The position numbers and the translations under genes were made by a program. A model generated the notes under the pieces. It had not been told where the DNA came from. It was given only the letters and a program-made list of their open reading frames with translations, and made no database searches. A stretch of 17,212 nt of DNA from Flavobacteriales bacterium UBA6165 (lineage in GTDB: Bacteria > Bacteroidota > Bacteroidia > Flavobacteriales_D > Crocinitomicaceae): positions 1 to 17,212 of the forward strand of contig DIUF01000061.1 of the NCBI GenBank assembly GCA_002422285.1. Reading direction: 5' to 3'. Positions 15,202 through 17,212 of this stretch are shown here, in pieces. Position 1 is the first letter of the stretch. Every line of letters starts with the position of its first letter.

Positions 15202-16980
15202 ATGAAGAGTAAGAGATTGGGCAATATCGCATACGACTGGAGTTTTTTCCTAGGATTGGCGGCTATTTTGGTGTTCATCAACATCATTTCGGCTTTCTTT
15301 TTCTTTCGTTTGGATTTAACAGAAGACAAGCGCTATTCCTTAACAGACCAAACCAAAGCATTTCTGAAAAATGAGGAGAATTTCTCCGATCCTGTATTGA
15401 TTAAAGTTTATTTGGAAGGAGATTTACCTGCCGACATAAAAATGATTCGCAATGCCATCGAGGACAAACTGCGCGATTTTAAGATTTATGCCGGAGGGCG
15501 TTTGGAATATGAGTTTATCAATCCAAATGAGGGCTCGGAAGAAGATGTTTTAGAAATCGGGATGCAGCTTTACAACAAAGGCGAAGGTATCCGACCAACA
15601 GATTTGACGATTCAGTCGGTGAACAAAACGGATAATTCGATTATTTGGCCGGGTGCTGAAATCACTTATCAGGGCGTTGTAAAAGGCTATGTGCAATTCT
15701 TCAACCGAACGCGTTTACACAGCAACGAAGACTTCAAACCTTTGGTAGAAGGCGCCATCAACAATTTGGAATACAATCTTTTGAATGGCATCCGCTTGGC
15801 GGTGATGGAGAGCAAACCGAAAATCGGGTTTTTACAAGGTCACGGCGAATGGCAAGAAAAACAAACGCTTGGATTTAGAGCCATGTTGCGCAAAAACTAT
15901 TCAATACGCGATGTCGTTATTGATGGTTATCTCCACGCCTTAGATGAATTGGATGGTTTGATCATAGCAGGTCCAAATGAATCATTTACAGAAAAAGATT
16001 TGTATGTCATCGACCAATTTGTGCTTCGCGGTGGTAAATTGATGTGTTTCATCGACCCAGTTTTTGTTGATCGCGACACTTTGTTCAGAAGAGGTGCAAC
16101 ACAAAGTGTTCCCAAGCCACTGAAAATCACAGACAACTTGTATAAATACGGTATGCGTTTGAATACCGATTTGATAGTTGATGGACAATGCGGTCCAGAG
16201 TATATTCCAGCGCATCCACAAAAAGTGATGCCTTGGATTTTCTATCCCCTTGCAGATGGAACGGATCATCCAGTCTCCAAAAACATCGACCCTGTGATTT
16301 TGCGCTATGTTTCAAGTATCGATTTTGTTGGGTTGGACACGAACAAAAGAATTTCGCTTTTGCAATCTTCAGGAAATACGGGTATTCGTCGCGCTCCAGC
16401 TCGTGTTGATTACCGTTTTGTGGATTTGAAACCTGAATTTGCTACCGATCCTGATGACCCGATTAATAAAGTGATGCTCGCGGGAATTGTTGAGGGTTAT
16501 TTCAAATCTGCATTCCGCAACCAAATTATTTCTCCTGAATTCAAAAACAGTCCTGATGTTACAATTTTAGAGCAAAGCACAAAGCCATCTAAAATTTTGG
16601 TCGTAGGCGATGCAGATCTTGTGACGAATCGCTACGATTCTCTATTCTCCAAGGAAACGGGGAAGTGGGAATACCGTTCTAAACCTTTTGATGAGTTCAA
16701 GTATGATGCCATCGACCCAAATATAATCTCGGGTAAACGCATGCCAATGTTTATTTATGGAAATGCCGAATTTTTGTTGAATGCGGTTGACTATACTATG
16801 GGAGATGAGGCTGTTTTGGGCGTGCGTTCTAGAAGAATTACCATCAAACCTTTGAGCGAAGAGAAAATCGCAAATCATGTTCGTTTTTGGCAAATCATCA
16901 ACGTTGGTTTACCACTTGTTTTGATTCTTTTGTTCGGATTACTTATGGCCTACATTAGAAAAAGAAAATACGCCAACTAA
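15202..16980 (+). CDS. gldG: Gliding-motility ABC transporter auxiliary protein GldG
   Basis: 592 residues. One membrane helix near the N-terminus (about 14-36) precedes the signature R-L-D-L-T-E-D-K-R-Y-S-L-T (36-48), which is typical of GldG. A large extracytoplasmic region (about 40-560) contains the GldG/ABC-auxiliary domain, including G-F-L-Q-G-H-G-E-W and G-G-K-L-M-C-F-I-D-P. A second helix lies close to the C-terminus (about 568-586) with a basic end R-K-R-K. It is anchored in the inner membrane with the bulk in the periplasm and associates with GldF. The gene begins 3 nt after gldF and is followed by a DUF4340-type gene after 41 nt. Length is normal for the family and no motif is missing. 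Confidence 0.93.
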   Translation: MKSKRLGNIAYDWSFFLGLAAILVFINIISAFFFFRLDLTEDKRYSLTDQTKAFLKNEENFSDPVLIKVYLEGDLPADIKMIRNAIEDKLRDFKIYAGGRLEYEFINPNEGSEEDVLEIGMQLYNKGEGIRPTDLTIQSVNKTDNSIIWPGAEITYQGVVKGYVQFFNRTRLHSNEDFKPLVEGAINNLEYNLLNGIRLAVMESKPKIGFLQGHGEWQEKQTLGFRAMLRKNYSIRDVVIDGYLHALDELDGLIIAGPNESFTEKDLYVIDQFVLRGGKLMCFIDPVFVDRDTLFRRGATQSVPKPLKITDNLYKYGMRLNTDLIVDGQCGPEYIPAHPQKVMPWIFYPLADGTDHPVSKNIDPVILRYVSSIDFVGLDTNKRISLLQSSGNTGIRRAPARVDYRFVDLKPEFATDPDDPINKVMLAGIVEGYFKSAFRNQIISPEFKNSPDVTILEQSTKPSKILVVGDADLVTNRYDSLFSKETGKWEYRSKPFDEFKYDAIDPNIISGKRMPMFIYGNAEFLLNAVDYTMGDEAVLGVRSRRITIKPLSEEKIANHVRFWQIINVGLPLVLILLFGLLMAYIRKRKYAN

Positions 16981-17021
16981 TTGGCCATTTGTTGCGTTTA
17001 TAATCGAAACGAAACTTTATC

Positions 17022-17212
17022 ATGACTAGAAAAAAAATCATATCAATCGTCGCTTTGCTCACAGTTGTGGGTACATTAGCCATTGTTAGTCTAAACTTAT
17101 TATCAGGAAAAGGAAAATCAAACAAAGGCTTGGATGATTTTTTAGTAGCGGATACGGCTTCTGTAGATAAAATCATTTTAACCCAGAGTTCAGGATACTC
17201 AATCGAAATTGT
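17022..17212 (+). CDS. DUF4340-type protein, 5' part only
   Basis: The ATG at 17022 opens a frame that runs off the window after 63 full codons. Residues 4-26 form a signal anchor (R-K-K, then a hydrophobic stretch I-I-S-I-V-A-L-L), followed by D-D-F-L-V-A-D-T-A-S-V-D-K-I-I-L (38-53). This is close to the F-x-V-x-D-T-x-S-I-x-K-I-x-L segment that begins DUF4340 proteins. DUF4340 genes commonly sit after GldG-type ABC auxiliary genes, which fits its place 41 nt behind gldG. It is probably a periplasmic membrane-anchored partner of the same transporter; function is unknown. The assignment rests on a short N-terminal segment. Confidence 0.65.
   Translation, partial: MTRKKIISIVALLTVVGTLAIVSLNLLSGKGKSNKGLDDFLVADTASVDKIILTQSSGYSIEI

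Overview
The window looks like chromosomal DNA from a member of the Bacteroidota, most likely a flavobacterium-like gliding lineage. Evidence seen: AT-rich sequence, almost no Shine-Dalgarno sites, promoters of the TTG/TTTG...TAnnTT(T/C)G type, a subtilase with a C-terminal type IX secretion (T9SS) sorting domain, lipoproteins with an SCKKD lipobox, and gldF-gldG gliding genes. Genus and species cannot be read from the sequence.

Left part (1-5133, all + strand): a small ArsR-type regulator with three cysteines is followed 11 nt later by a metallo-beta-lactamase/double-rhodanese protein (persulfide dioxygenase type), a probable reactive-sulfur module closed by a hairpin terminator. Next comes a two-gene potassium uptake system: a KtrB/TrkH pore with an extra N-terminal membrane region and a KtrA/TrkA RCK subunit. 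Then a secreted, probably outer-membrane beta-barrel protein of unknown function.

Centre (5262-8497, + strand): a complete clpB, followed by a small toxin-antitoxin cassette whose YoeB-like toxin is broken by a one-base frameshift. The cassette is bracketed by a second, 87% identical copy of the last 95 bp of clpB. This resembles the scar of an insertion or recombination at the clpB 3' end.

Right centre (8499-14180, - strand): an apparent operon of a large secreted S8 protease (beta-propeller repeats, subtilase domain, T9SS sorting domain) followed by two tandem paralogous TolB-like beta-propeller lipoproteins. Gaps are 4 nt and a 1-nt TGATG overlap. The signal peptide of the protease is encoded by a (CTATC)5 tandem repeat. 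Two start codons lie upstream in different frames, and a change in repeat number would switch which start, if any, is in frame. This has the architecture of a phase-variable (contingency) locus and is the strongest candidate for something undescribed here.

Right edge (14467-17212, + strand): gldF, gldG and the beginning of a DUF4340-type gene form an operon for the gliding-associated ABC transporter. The divergent intergenic region upstream of gldF also contains an open minus-strand frame that reads like the tail of an outer-membrane beta-barrel protein, possibly a gene remnant.
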